Part shown: in pieces, positions 10,069-18,362 of the stretch | How the letters are laid out: every line of letters starts with the position of its first letter | How positions within the stretch are numbered: the stretch's first letter is position 1 | NCBI GenBank assembly: GCA_017302895.1 | Contig: JAFLBV010000002.1 | Location: forward strand, 310,001 to 374,000 | DNA length: 64,000 nucleotides | Reading direction: 5' to 3' | From: Ignavibacteria bacterium | GTDB taxonomy: Bacteria; Bacteroidota; Ignavibacteria; Ignavibacteriales; Ignavibacteriaceae | Translations under genes and position numbers: made by a program | Notes under the pieces: model-generated | Told to the model about the DNA's origin: nothing | Databases searched by the model: none | Seen by the model: only the letters and a program-made list of their open reading frames with translations

Positions 10069-10391
10069 GAGCCCTCTGGGCGACATATGGGTAGTATTTC
10101 TGCACCCAAGCCAAATAAAGCCCTCCGGGCGACATATGGATAGAAATATGGCACCCAACCCAAAAAGAGCCCTTTAGGGCGACATGTAGATAGAAATTTG
10201 GCACCCAACAAAAAAAAAGAGCCCTTTAGGGCGGCATATGGATAGAATTTTAACAAGCCGGAAGAAAGCTCTTTAGGGCGACATATGGATAGAATTTCAG
10301 CACCCAACCTAAAAAGAGCCCTTTAGGGCGACATATGGATAGAATTTCAGCACCCAACTGAAAAAGAGCCCTTAGGGCGACATGTGGATGT
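10069..10391 (+). repeat. Left array: seven ~50-bp units (GCCCTTTAGGGC-GACATATGGATAG core)
   Basis: Seven variants of a core (GAGCCCTTTAGGGCGACATA then TGGATAG) begin near 10069, 10119, 10167, 10219, 10267, 10316 and 10366, so the period is about 50 bp. Each core holds two small palindromes, GCCCTxxAGGGC and CATATG. The linkers are also related (AATTTCAGCACCCAAC then A-rich), so this is a tandem repeat rather than a repeat-spacer array. Units 1 and 2 vary in the palindrome loop (CTCTGGG, CTCCGGG) but keep its pairing. The array is oriented opposite to the one at 10490-10821. Confidence 0.9.
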
Positions 10392-10489
10392 GTTTTTAAG
10401 AACGAACGAATTATTTTTTATGTGGCTGAGGGACCATAATCTAAGATCGTTCTGATGAGAGTTCCTGGGTATTGGAGTAGAACTTTTTT

Positions 10490-10821
10490 CTATCCATATG
10501 TCGCCCTAAAGGGCTTTCTTGGGGCTTTTTGCCGAGGTTCTACCCATATGTCGCCCGAAGGGCTTTCTTGGGGTTTATTGCCGAGGTTCTACCCATATGT
10601 CGCCCGAAGGGCTTTCTTGAGGTTGGATGATTTGTATTCTACACACATGTCGCCCCGAGGGCTTTCTTAGGATTGGGTGATATGGTTCTATACACATGTC
10701 GCCCTAAAGGGCTTTCTTGGGTTGGATGATTTATGATCTACCCATATGTCGCCCTAAAGGGCTTTCTTGGGTTAGATGATTTGTATTCTACACATATTTC
10801 GCCCTAAAGGGCTTTCTTGGG
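10490..10821 (-). repeat. Right array: seven ~50-bp units, reverse orientation
   Basis: Seven reverse-complement versions of the same unit (CTACCCATATGTCGCCCTAA then AGGGCTTTCTTGGG) recur at close to 50-bp spacing, near 10490, 10540, 10590, 10640, 10690, 10740 and 10790. Linkers such as GGGTTGGATGATTTGTATTC match the reverse complement of the left-array linkers in part, showing common origin. Units 2-4 have GCCCGAAGGGC or GCCCCGAGGGC in place of GCCCTAAAGGGC. About 100 bp of unrelated sequence (10392-10489) separates the two arrays, making a large imperfect inverted repeat. After 10821 there is further debris (AATCCTGCAAATCC, AATCCTGTAAATCC) up to the aldehyde dehydrogenase stop. Confidence 0.9.
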
Positions 10822-10891
10822 ATTGGGGAATCCTGCAAATCCTTTAATCCTGTAAATCCAGCTTCAGACAAATGTCACCACCCGGGCTCAA

Positions 10892-12256
10892 TCATGCAAT
10901 ATAAACGGTCTTCACATTTACGAATTCTTTTATGCCGAAGGGTGATAGTTCCCTGCCGTAACCTGATTGCTTTATGCCACCGAAGGGTAATCTGGGATCA
11001 CTTTTGACGAAGGAATTCACAAAACTTGAACCTGATTCAAGCATTGATTTGGCAATTGTTTCACCGTTTGCCAGGTCTGATGTGAAGATGGCACTGCCGA
11101 GTCCGTAGTCAGTTGAGTTTGCAAGAAAGATGGCTTCTTCAAGAGTTTTAACTTTGAAAAGAAGTGCCACGGGACCGAAAATCTCTTCACAAAAAGCGGG
11201 AGAGTTTTCTGGAATGTTTTCGAGTACAGTCGGCGGGTAATAAAAACCGGGGCCTTCGGGGATATATCCGCCTGCCAAAACGGTGGCTCCAAGTTCAATT
11301 GTCTTTTGTACCTGGGCGTGAACTGTATCCCGTAAGTCCTTGCGGGCTATGGCTCCAATGTAATTTGTTTCATCCATTGGATCACCCGTCTTAAGTTTTT
11401 TTACTTCAGCCAGGAAAAGTTCTTTGAATTGATCATAGACTTTTTCGAAGATCAAAAGTCTTTTCGCAGCGATGCAACTTTGTCCTGTATTGAGCATTCT
11501 ACCAATCAGACATGCCTTGACAGCGGACTCGATATCAGCATCATTCATGATAATATAAGGATCGCTGCCGCCGAGTTCGAGGACACATTTCTTCAATTCG
11601 CTTCCCGCGATTTGAGCTACTGACTTCCCTGCCCGGGTACTTCCCGTAAGAGTGACTGCTGCGACTTTTTTGTTTCTTATAATACCTTCTACATTTTCCA
11701 CTTCAGTAACAATAGTCCGGAAAACATTATCAGGGAAACCTGCTTCTTTAAAGACCTTTTCGATTGAAAGGGCAGATCCTGTGACATTTGGTGAGTGTTT
11801 CAGAAGCACACCATTTCCTGCCATAAGAGCGGGTGCTGCGAATCTAAACACCTGCCAAAAAGGGAAATTCCACGGCATGATTGCGAGAATCACACCAAGT
11901 GGCTGAAAAGAAACGAAGCTTTTTCTGGCATCTGTTTCAATGGTCATATCCCGTAAAAATGATTCAGCTCCGTCGGCATAGTAGTCACAGACCCAGGCAC
12001 ATTTTTCTGCTTCAGCTACTCCCTGCAAAACCGGTTTTCCCATTTCGGTGGTCATCAATTTTGCAAATTCCATTTTTCTGGAGCGGAGAATTTCTGCTGC
12101 TTTTTTGAGTGCGTATTTTCTTCCTTCAAATCCTGTTTTTTTGAAAGAGTGAAAAGCCTCATCAACCTGATCGATCACGGATGCAACCTCTGAGGGGCTC
12201 ATCACGGAATATTCTGCAACCACTTCCCCGTTATGGGGATTAATCGACTGAAACAT
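10892..12256 (-). CDS. NAD(P)-dependent aldehyde dehydrogenase, succinate-semialdehyde type
   Basis: A 454-residue aldehyde dehydrogenase. The start at 12256 (MFQSINPHNGEV) is chosen because it forms a TAATG overlap with the stop of the upstream gene and fits the family N-terminus. Active-site elements are PWNFPFWQVFRFA (Asn130), GSTRAGKSVAQ, ELGGSDPYIIM (general base Glu227), NTGQSCIAAKR (nucleophile Cys261) and the C-terminal PFGGIKQSGYGRELS. The pattern resembles E. coli Sad/YneI and GabD enzymes oxidising succinate semialdehyde to succinate, so a role in amino-acid or GABA-like catabolism is likely. The exact aldehyde is inferred. It is the last gene before the repeat-rich gap. Confidence 0.92.
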   Translation of the reverse strand: MFQSINPHNGEVVAEYSVMSPSEVASVIDQVDEAFHSFKKTGFEGRKYALKKAAEILRSRKMEFAKLMTTEMGKPVLQGVAEAEKCAWVCDYYADGAESFLRDMTIETDARKSFVSFQPLGVILAIMPWNFPFWQVFRFAAPALMAGNGVLLKHSPNVTGSALSIEKVFKEAGFPDNVFRTIVTEVENVEGIIRNKKVAAVTLTGSTRAGKSVAQIAGSELKKCVLELGGSDPYIIMNDADIESAVKACLIGRMLNTGQSCIAAKRLLIFEKVYDQFKELFLAEVKKLKTGDPMDETNYIGAIARKDLRDTVHAQVQKTIELGATVLAGGYIPEGPGFYYPPTVLENIPENSPAFCEEIFGPVALLFKVKTLEEAIFLANSTDYGLGSAIFTSDLANGETIAKSMLESGSSFVNSFVKSDPRLPFGGIKQSGYGRELSPFGIKEFVNVKTVYIA

Positions 12257-13527
12257 TATTTTCCTGTGTAGTAATCTATCATTTTTTGAATTGCCCTTTT
12301 GCAGGCTGTGCAATAGTTGTCAACTGAAATGGAGTTCATTGAGCAGTCCTGTTTTGGACGGTAAACGCCTTTCTCCACATAACCACCACCTTCGAATGCA
12401 CCGAGTTTCTTTTCGAATTCCTTGGTTGCAGGGGTTGGAATTGGTGTGTCTTCTTTAACGAGTTCTTTCCATTTTGAGCCAAAATCGACTAAAGTTGTGA
12501 TATTTGGTTCGAGAGGTTCGACCCCGAGAGGATAAAAATCGTTATAAGCCGTTGAGCTTGTGTAATATTCATCGGCAAGAAATGCAAAAGCGTGTCCGAA
12601 CTCGTGAACAAATACATATTCTGAATAGATATTGAAATTAACACAGGTGGCGTAGTAATTGTAGATAGCACCACCCCCATACTTGTCGGTATTTACGAGG
12701 ATATAGATCTGATCATAAGGAGCATTTGCAGCGAGGTCCCGAACATCATTATACTCTTCTGTCATCAGATACCGTTCTTCATCAAAGGTATAAAAAGAAG
12801 ACCCGGCAACAGTATTCACATAGATTTTTTCTTTAGGAATATCTGTTCCCGATTGAGCAGAAGGTGCCTCAATTCCCCAGATATTGAAGAAATTTTTATT
12901 CTCTTTATAGGGAGATGAATTGAAAAGATACTGAGCGAAGCGGTTGCAGTCTTTTTTGAACTGATCCATTTCCTTGGCGGTATAGCCTTCGGGTATTATC
13001 ACGATATCCACTTTTTCAGAAGGGTCGCCACTGTTCACAACTTGAAATGAGGGATAGACATTTTTTCTGTCTTTTTTGATGAAGTAGTTCTTCGGATCCA
13101 CTTCAAGTTCATATCTCTTTTCGAGAGAAAGGTCCTTTTTTCTTGAAGAAATCGTTATAAGAACGGGATTTTTCGGGTATGGAAAAACGACACTCTCTTC
13201 AAATGACTTGTTGATTTTCATGGCTTCCTTGGTAGTCTGCCATTCGGAAAAAAGTGTAGAGTAGTGTTTTGAATAGATCAGTTTGCCCGAAGCCTTGTCG
13301 AAGACTTCGAGTTTGTATTTGCCATAATTGAAGGGGTCAATCATTTTTTTAACGGGACCTCCCCAGAAGGGTTCCTCGATCAGACTTCCAAAGGAGAAGT
13401 AGTCATCGGTCTTGTTGCCCGAGTGAATGTAGTTCAGACGAAGTGTCTTTTTCTCAAAATAATTATTGAAATCACTTTGAGAAAAAGCCAAAGTGGAAAC
13501 AAAAAGGACAAAAAATAAGATTCTCAT
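12256..13527 (-). CDS. Secreted M64-family zinc metallopeptidase
   Basis: A 423-residue exported protein. The signal peptide MRILFFVLFVSTLAFSQS is clear. The catalytic domain begins near residue 172 (KVDIVIIPEGYTAKEMDQF) and carries HEFGHAFAFLADEYY with zinc ligands His308 and His312 and catalytic Glu309, the signature of peptidase family M64 (IgA peptidase and relatives). Residues 20-170 are a beta-rich N-terminal region common in this family. FCB genomes often carry M64 proteins of unknown substrate, so cleavage of immunoglobulin should not be assumed. There is no T9SS sorting domain, so it is probably periplasmic or outer-membrane associated. It is coupled to the downstream aldehyde dehydrogenase by TAATG, although the functional link is obscure. 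Confidence 0.88.
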   Translation of the reverse strand: MRILFFVLFVSTLAFSQSDFNNYFEKKTLRLNYIHSGNKTDDYFSFGSLIEEPFWGGPVKKMIDPFNYGKYKLEVFDKASGKLIYSKHYSTLFSEWQTTKEAMKINKSFEESVVFPYPKNPVLITISSRKKDLSLEKRYELEVDPKNYFIKKDRKNVYPSFQVVNSGDPSEKVDIVIIPEGYTAKEMDQFKKDCNRFAQYLFNSSPYKENKNFFNIWGIEAPSAQSGTDIPKEKIYVNTVAGSSFYTFDEERYLMTEEYNDVRDLAANAPYDQIYILVNTDKYGGGAIYNYYATCVNFNIYSEYVFVHEFGHAFAFLADEYYTSSTAYNDFYPLGVEPLEPNITTLVDFGSKWKELVKEDTPIPTPATKEFEKKLGAFEGGGYVEKGVYRPKQDCSMNSISVDNYCTACKRAIQKMIDYYTGK

Positions 13528-13598
13528 TGTACACCGTATAATTGATAGTGCACAAATTTACTGATTTTCTGCCTTTTTTTTAGTTTAAAAAGATTTGG

Positions 13599-13892
13599 TT
13601 ATCTCTCAGAAAATATTTTATGATCAATTGCCGAAGCCAATTTAAAATCCCTGCCTGTAATTCCGTTGGCATCATGGGTGGAAGTTGTGATTCTCAACTT
13701 GTTCCAACCGAACATAAGGATATCCGGGTGATGGTTTTGGTCTTCTGCCAGTTCGGCGATTCTGTTCACGACCTGAACAACTTCGGAAAAATTACCAAGG
13801 TTGTATATTTTGGTGATCGCATCACCCTCTCTCTGCCAGCCGTTCAAGCCTGCGAGTTCGTTATTGATCATTTCATCGGGCAGTTTTAACAT
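13599..13892 (-). CDS. Pterin-4a-carbinolamine dehydratase
   Basis: A 97-residue protein of the PCD/DCoH family, close to the usual length. The signature EDQNHHPDILMFGWNKLRI holds the catalytic His pair of the HHPD motif; THDANGITGRDFKLA is the usual C-terminal helix region. It dehydrates the 4a-hydroxy-tetrahydropterin released by aromatic amino-acid hydroxylases, regenerating the pterin. A phenylalanine hydroxylase partner is not in the window, but the tyrosine degradation operon at 40565-45063 would be its logical downstream pathway. Bacterial PCDs can also work in molybdopterin-related metabolism. The gene sits just after the clpC terminator. Confidence 0.93.
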   Translation of the reverse strand: MLKLPDEMINNELAGLNGWQREGDAITKIYNLGNFSEVVQVVNRIAELAEDQNHHPDILMFGWNKLRITTSTHDANGITGRDFKLASAIDHKIFSER

Positions 13893-13904
13893 TTTGTTCC
13901 TCCG

Positions 13905-13936
13905 TAAAATAAAAAAAGGCTATCCGAAGATAGCCT
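13905..13936 (-). terminator. Terminator of clpC with UUCG tetraloop
   Basis: An 8-bp perfect stem (AGGCTATC 13917-13924, GATAGCCT 13929-13936) closes a loop that reads C(TTCG)G on the transcribed minus strand, an extra-stable tetraloop. Seven T residues follow, then ATTTTA. It starts 8 bp after the clpC stop. Confidence 0.92.
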
Positions 13937-13944
13937 AATTGAAA

Positions 13945-16434
13945 TTAAACACTAAGATCGGTTCCGACTTCGAGTGATTTTTCATCCATGAAGACAAGAA
14001 AATCATTATCGTCAACATGTCGGGCAATCACGCGGGTTCCGTCTTTGAATGACCCTCTAAGAATTTCTTCCGAGAGAGGATCTTCAATATAGTTCTGAAT
14101 TGCTCTTTTTAGAGGACGGGCACCGAATTTCGGATCGAAGCCTTTTTCTGCAAGGAAATTCTTTGCAGAATCCTCTATCACGAGCTCAAGTTTGTTGTCA
14201 TGAATATTCTTCAGGAGATCCTTGATCTCAACATCAATAATTTTCAAAATATCTTCTTTCGTAAGATTTCTGAAAACGATTTGATCATCGAGTCTGTTGA
14301 GGAACTCAGGACTGAAAAGTTTCTTCACCGCATCATCAATGACGCTCTTCATGTTATTATACTGGTCGGCTACACCGTCAGCATTGAATCCGAAGGAACC
14401 GAGCGGTTTTATATCTCTAAGACCAATATTTGAAGTCATTATGATTATTGTGTTCTTGAAATCCACTTTTCTTCCGAGGCTGTCGGTCAGTCTTCCCTCA
14501 TCGAGTACCTGTAACAGGAGCGAAAAGATATCGGGATGAGCTTTTTCGATCTCGTCGAAAAGTACCACCGAGTAAGGTTTTCTTCTGACTTTTTCAGTCA
14601 GTTGACCGCCTTCTTCATAGCCGACATATCCCGGAGGCGCTCCAACGAGTCTCGATACGGCGAATTTTTCCATGTACTCACTCATATCTATCTTGATGAG
14701 GGCATCCTCTGTATCGAAGAGATATCTCGCAAGGACCTTGCAGAGTTCGGTTTTTCCAACACCGGTTGGTCCGAGGAAAATAAAGCTTCCGATAGGTCTG
14801 TCGGGGTTCTTTAATCCCGCTCTTGCTCTTCTGATCGCTTTTGTAAGTTTCTTAACTGCTTCATCTTGACCGATGATGCTCCCTTTAAGAGCTTCTTCCA
14901 TATTCAGGAGTTTATCAGATTCGGTCTGAGCAACCCTTGTAACAGGGATACCTGTCATCATGGCGACCACAGTGGCGATATCCTCTTCTGTAACATCGAA
15001 GATATTTTCTTTCGATTTCAATTCCCATTCATCTTTGGCTTTCTCGAGTTCTGCAAGAAGGTTTCTTTCAGTGTCGCGGAGACGGGCGGCTTCCTCATAA
15101 TCCTGTCGCTTAACGACGGCAGCCTTCTCTTTTCTCACATTTTCAACATCGTCTTCCATCTTGAGAATTTCGACAGGAACCTCATAATTTCTCATGTGAA
15201 CGCGGCTTCCCGCTTCATCGATCACATCTATTGCCTTGTCAGGAAGATGTCTGTCGGTGATGTACCGCATACTCATCTTCACTGCAGATTCAACGGCGGC
15301 AGTTGAGTAACTCACATGGTGATGTTCTTCATATTTAATTTTAATGTTCTCGAGGATTTTGATAGTGTCGTCATAACTTGGCGGTTCAACCATCACCTTC
15401 TGGAATCTTCTGTCGAGTGCACCATCTGTCTCGATGTATTTTCTGTATTCATCGAGTGTGGTGGCACCTATACACTGGAAATCACCTCTTGCGAGTGCAG
15501 GTTTGAACATGTTTGAGGCATCGAGTGAGCCTGAAGCTCCACCGGCACCAACAATGGTGTGAAGTTCATCAATAAAAATGATTACTTCCTTTGCTTTTTC
15601 AAGCTCGGTTAAGAGGGCTTTCATTCGCTCTTCAAACTGACCGCGATATTTGGTTCCTGCCACAAGTCCGGCGAGATCGAGAGTAACAACTCTTTTGTCC
15701 TGAAGGATTCTGGGAACCTTTTTCTGTATAATTCTAATAGCCAAACCTTCGGCAATGGCAGTTTTACCAACACCGGGTTCACCGATAAGTACCGGATTAT
15801 TTTTCTTTCTTCTGCTGAGTATCTGGGCGACTCTTTCAATCTCGTTTTCTCTGCCGATAACGGGATCGAGTTTATCCTCGATGGCGAGTTTGGTGAGATC
15901 CCTTCCGAAATTGTCCAGAACTGGTGTTTTAGTCTTCTCTGTTTTTTTCCCTTGAGCAGGTGGAACCGACCCTTGCGAAGACTTGTCAGGGTTTTCCCTG
16001 CTTGAAAGCAGGCTGTTCAATTCACTTTTTGCTGCCTCATACGACAGACCGAATTGCATCAGAATCTGAGTTGCAAGGGTATCTTCATCTCTGAGAAGAG
16101 AAAGCAAAAGATGTTCAGTACCGATAACATCAGCCTTATAGATTTTTGCTTCTATCTGAGTGATCTTTAAAATCTTTTCTGCCTGTTTAGTCAATGGCAA
16201 ATTGCCGATAGTGAGTGTACCACCACTCGAACGCAAAGAATCTTCTATTACTTTTTTTAATTCAAGTAAATCACAATCGAGATTCTTCAAAATCCGAACA
16301 GCTACGCCCTGGCCCTCGCGGATAATCCCAAGCAGGAGATGCTCTGTGCCGATATAATCATGTCCAAGTCTTACAGCTTCTTCTCTGCTGAGCCTTATTA
16401 CATCTTGCAGCCTGTCCGAAAAACTTCCATCCAT
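13945..16434 (-). CDS. clpC: ATP-dependent Clp protease ATP-binding subunit ClpC
   Basis: An 829-residue Hsp100 unfoldase that feeds proteins to ClpP. Two Clp_N repeats lie at about residues 3-145, both containing IGTEHLLL. NBD1 follows with Walker A GEPGVGKTA and Walker B VIIFIDELHT. The middle domain contains a UVR-like segment, QDYEEAARLRDTERNLLAEL, that marks ClpC rather than ClpA or ClpB. NBD2 has Walker A GPTGVGKTE and VVLFDEIEKAHPD, and a C-terminal D2-small domain completes it. Length is normal. ClpP, McsA and McsB are not in the window. A promoter-like sequence is visible upstream and a UUCG terminator downstream, so it is probably monocistronic. Confidence 0.97.
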   Translation of the reverse strand: MDGSFSDRLQDVIRLSREEAVRLGHDYIGTEHLLLGIIREGQGVAVRILKNLDCDLLELKKVIEDSLRSSGGTLTIGNLPLTKQAEKILKITQIEAKIYKADVIGTEHLLLSLLRDEDTLATQILMQFGLSYEAAKSELNSLLSSRENPDKSSQGSVPPAQGKKTEKTKTPVLDNFGRDLTKLAIEDKLDPVIGRENEIERVAQILSRRKKNNPVLIGEPGVGKTAIAEGLAIRIIQKKVPRILQDKRVVTLDLAGLVAGTKYRGQFEERMKALLTELEKAKEVIIFIDELHTIVGAGGASGSLDASNMFKPALARGDFQCIGATTLDEYRKYIETDGALDRRFQKVMVEPPSYDDTIKILENIKIKYEEHHHVSYSTAAVESAVKMSMRYITDRHLPDKAIDVIDEAGSRVHMRNYEVPVEILKMEDDVENVRKEKAAVVKRQDYEEAARLRDTERNLLAELEKAKDEWELKSKENIFDVTEEDIATVVAMMTGIPVTRVAQTESDKLLNMEEALKGSIIGQDEAVKKLTKAIRRARAGLKNPDRPIGSFIFLGPTGVGKTELCKVLARYLFDTEDALIKIDMSEYMEKFAVSRLVGAPPGYVGYEEGGQLTEKVRRKPYSVVLFDEIEKAHPDIFSLLLQVLDEGRLTDSLGRKVDFKNTIIIMTSNIGLRDIKPLGSFGFNADGVADQYNNMKSVIDDAVKKLFSPEFLNRLDDQIVFRNLTKEDILKIIDVEIKDLLKNIHDNKLELVIEDSAKNFLAEKGFDPKFGARPLKRAIQNYIEDPLSEEILRGSFKDGTRVIARHVDDNDFLVFMDEKSLEVGTDLSV

Positions 16435-16471
16435 TTTGTTGTCCTAAGTTTTTTTCTTAAATAACTAATCG

Positions 16472-16500
16472 AATATATATATTAAATTCTTTTTGTGCAA
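16472..16500 (-). promoter_or_regulatory. Putative housekeeping promoter of clpC
   Basis: On the minus strand TTGCAC (16500-16495) and TATATT (16477-16472) are separated by exactly 17 nt, about 38 nt before the clpC ATG. This resembles a group-1 sigma promoter. The surroundings are AT-rich, so chance is possible. No CtsR- or CIRCE-like operator was recognised. Confidence 0.4.
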
Positions 16501-16687
16501 TTCCCGGATGTTTCAGATAAAAAATAGTGACCAAATCATCCTCCCTCGGAAAAGCACTCCTCTCCATTTAATTAAACAAAACAGTTTGCAAAAATGTTTC
16601 TTAAATACCAATTTATTTTATCCTTTAATTCATCTGATTTTGTTATCTTGAGAGGACTTTTTAATAAATCTTATTGGAGAAAAAATA

Positions 16688-17683
16688 ATGCAAGATATCT
16701 TATCCGGTACAATGATATTCTTTATCGTTGGTGCTGTAATCTTTTTAATGTTCTTTTTATATTTCGTTCCTATCGGACTTTGGATAACCGCGGTTTCATC
16801 CGGTGTTAAAGTAAAGATATTCAAAGATCTTGTTGGAATGCGACTCAGAAAAATAAACCCGAATGTAATTGTAAGAGCCAAAATCACAGCTACGAAGGCA
16901 GGAATTGAAGTGGAGATTCCGAAACTTGAAGCTCACTTGCTAGCAGGTGGAAATGTTGACAAAGTAGTAATGGCTCTTGTTTCTGCAGATAAAGCACAAT
17001 TAAACCTTTCATTCGAGCGGGCTACCGCTATCGATCTGGCAGGCAGGGATGTACTTGAAGCCGTTAAAATGTCGGTAAATCCTAAAGTGATTGAGACTCC
17101 ACTGGTTGCTGCGATGGCAAAGGATGGTATCCAGTTGAAAGCAGTTGCAAGAATTACGGTCAGAACAAATATTGAAAGACTCGTTGGTGGTGCCGGAGAA
17201 GCAACAATTCTTGCAAGAGTTGGTGAAGGTATCGTATCAACAATCGGTTCATCCGAGAGTCACAAACATGTGCTCGAAAATCCTGATTCAATTTCCAAAG
17301 TGGTTTTAAGCAAGGGACTTGACAGCGGTACCGCATTCGAGATTCTTTCAATCGACATCGCTGATGTGGATGTAGGTGCGAATATCGGTGCCAAACTTCA
17401 GGCAGATCAGGCTCAGGCAGATCTTCAAATCGCCCGTGCCCGCGCAGAAGAGCGCAGAGCTGCAGCAGTTGCCCTTGAGCAGGAAATGAATGCAGAAGTA
17501 GCCCGCCAGAAAGCCAAAGTGATTGAAGCCGAAGCCGAAGTGCCAAAAGCAATTGCCGAAGCATTCAGATCGGGTAACCTTGGAATTATGGATTATTACA
17601 ATTTAAAAAATGTTCAGGCTGACACCTCCATGAGAGAATCAATAGCCAGACCTGACGATTCAAAATCGAAACCGACAAGCTAA
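16688..17683 (+). CDS. floA: Flotillin-like protein FloA
   Basis: A 331-residue membrane-scaffold protein of the bacterial flotillin family (UPF0365/YqfA), which marks functional membrane microdomains and influences fluidity. An N-terminal hydrophobic hairpin anchor spans about residues 8-38 ([21 protein letters not shown]). An SPFH-like domain follows with [20 protein letters not shown] and [21 protein letters not shown] long Ala/Glu/Gln-rich helical region (about 240-310) is typical of flotillins. GGAG 9 nt before ATG supports the start. The next gene begins 4 nt after its stop, so the two are probably co-transcribed. In Bacillus the partner of floA is an NfeD protein; here the neighbour is unrelated. 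Confidence 0.95.
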   Translation: MQDILSGTMIFFIVGAVIFLMFFLYFVPIGLWITAVSSGVKVKIFKDLVGMRLRKINPNVIVRAKITATKAGIEVEIPKLEAHLLAGGNVDKVVMALVSADKAQLNLSFERATAIDLAGRDVLEAVKMSVNPKVIETPLVAAMAKDGIQLKAVARITVRTNIERLVGGAGEATILARVGEGIVSTIGSSESHKHVLENPDSISKVVLSKGLDSGTAFEILSIDIADVDVGANIGAKLQADQAQADLQIARARAEERRAAAVALEQEMNAEVARQKAKVIEAEAEVPKAIAEAFRSGNLGIMDYYNLKNVQADTSMRESIARPDDSKSKPTS

Positions 17684-17687
17684 GACC

Positions 17688-18362
17688 GTGGAAGACATAG
17701 TTCAAATTGTTGTATTTGTTTTGTTTATTCTTTTCTCCCTCATAAGCGGGTTGAAGAAGAAGAATGAACCAAATGTACCGCAACAGCGCAAACAACAGCC
17801 AAAACCTCAACAGAGACCTGTTCCGAAGGAGTATACAACTTACAAAAGCACTCAGCGACAAACTGAAATGGCACAGTCGAGTGATGCTTTTAAGGAGTTG
17901 GAGGCACTTTTTGGAAGAGTTCAAACTGATGAGCAGAGCTACACTTCCCCGGCGAAGGTACCTCCAACGAGCGGAAGCAAAACTCCCACAGTTAAGTCAC
18001 CTGAAAGAGAATCTGATTACACTCCTTTCGAAGAAACTGTAAAAGAAGGTGGATACAGGGAGTACCAGAAAAAAGAACCCCTTATTAAAGAGGATCAGGG
18101 AGAGGGAAGCAGCTTCAAACCAAGTGCGGAAGAATTCTCTTACGAGGCGATTGAACCCGTCTCAGTAGAGGAACTTAACAGAAGGTTTGAACAGGCTGAG
18201 GAAGATTTATTAAGGCACTCTTACGAGGCAGACCTGGATATTACCAGCAGTACAAGAAGCAGAGGATATGCAACCCTGCTTCGGAATCGCGGGAATGTCC
18301 GGGACGCAATAGTCATGAGTGAGATATTAAGAAGACGCGGAGCAAGTTGGAGAAGAGCATAA
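17688..18362 (+). CDS. Membrane-anchored protein of unknown function following floA
   Basis: A 224-residue protein with GTG start at 17688, 4 nt after the floA stop; no ATG in frame offers a better start. An N-terminal transmembrane segment (about residues 4-22) is followed by a Lys/Gln/Pro-rich, low-complexity linker and a Ser/Thr/Pro/Glu-rich middle. A compact C-terminal region from about 155 ends in RDAIVMSEILRRRGASWRRA. That terminal helix resembles the RxAIxxSEIL motif I recall from small FCB proteins of unknown role, but I cannot name a family. Topology suggests an N-terminal anchor with most of the chain on one side of the membrane. It overlaps the helicase gene by 16 nt. A role with FloA is inferred from position only. 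Confidence 0.75.
   Translation: MEDIVQIVVFVLFILFSLISGLKKKNEPNVPQQRKQQPKPQQRPVPKEYTTYKSTQRQTEMAQSSDAFKELEALFGRVQTDEQSYTSPAKVPPTSGSKTPTVKSPERESDYTPFEETVKEGGYREYQKKEPLIKEDQGEGSSFKPSAEEFSYEAIEPVSVEELNRRFEQAEEDLLRHSYEADLDITSSTRSRGYATLLRNRGNVRDAIVMSEILRRRGASWRRA

Noticed and set aside
10062-10307. Minus-strand open frame of 81 codons
   Set aside because: It lies wholly in the left repeat array. The 50-bp period rotates the frame at each unit, so the pseudo-repeats in the peptide come from DNA repetition; there is no ribosome site.
10455-10670. Plus-strand open frame of 71 codons
   Set aside because: It covers the right array only, with the same frame-rotation artefact and no ribosome site.
10069-10821. 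CRISPR array
   Set aside because: Linkers are related to each other rather than unique, units are degenerate, orientation flips in the middle, and no cas gene is present.
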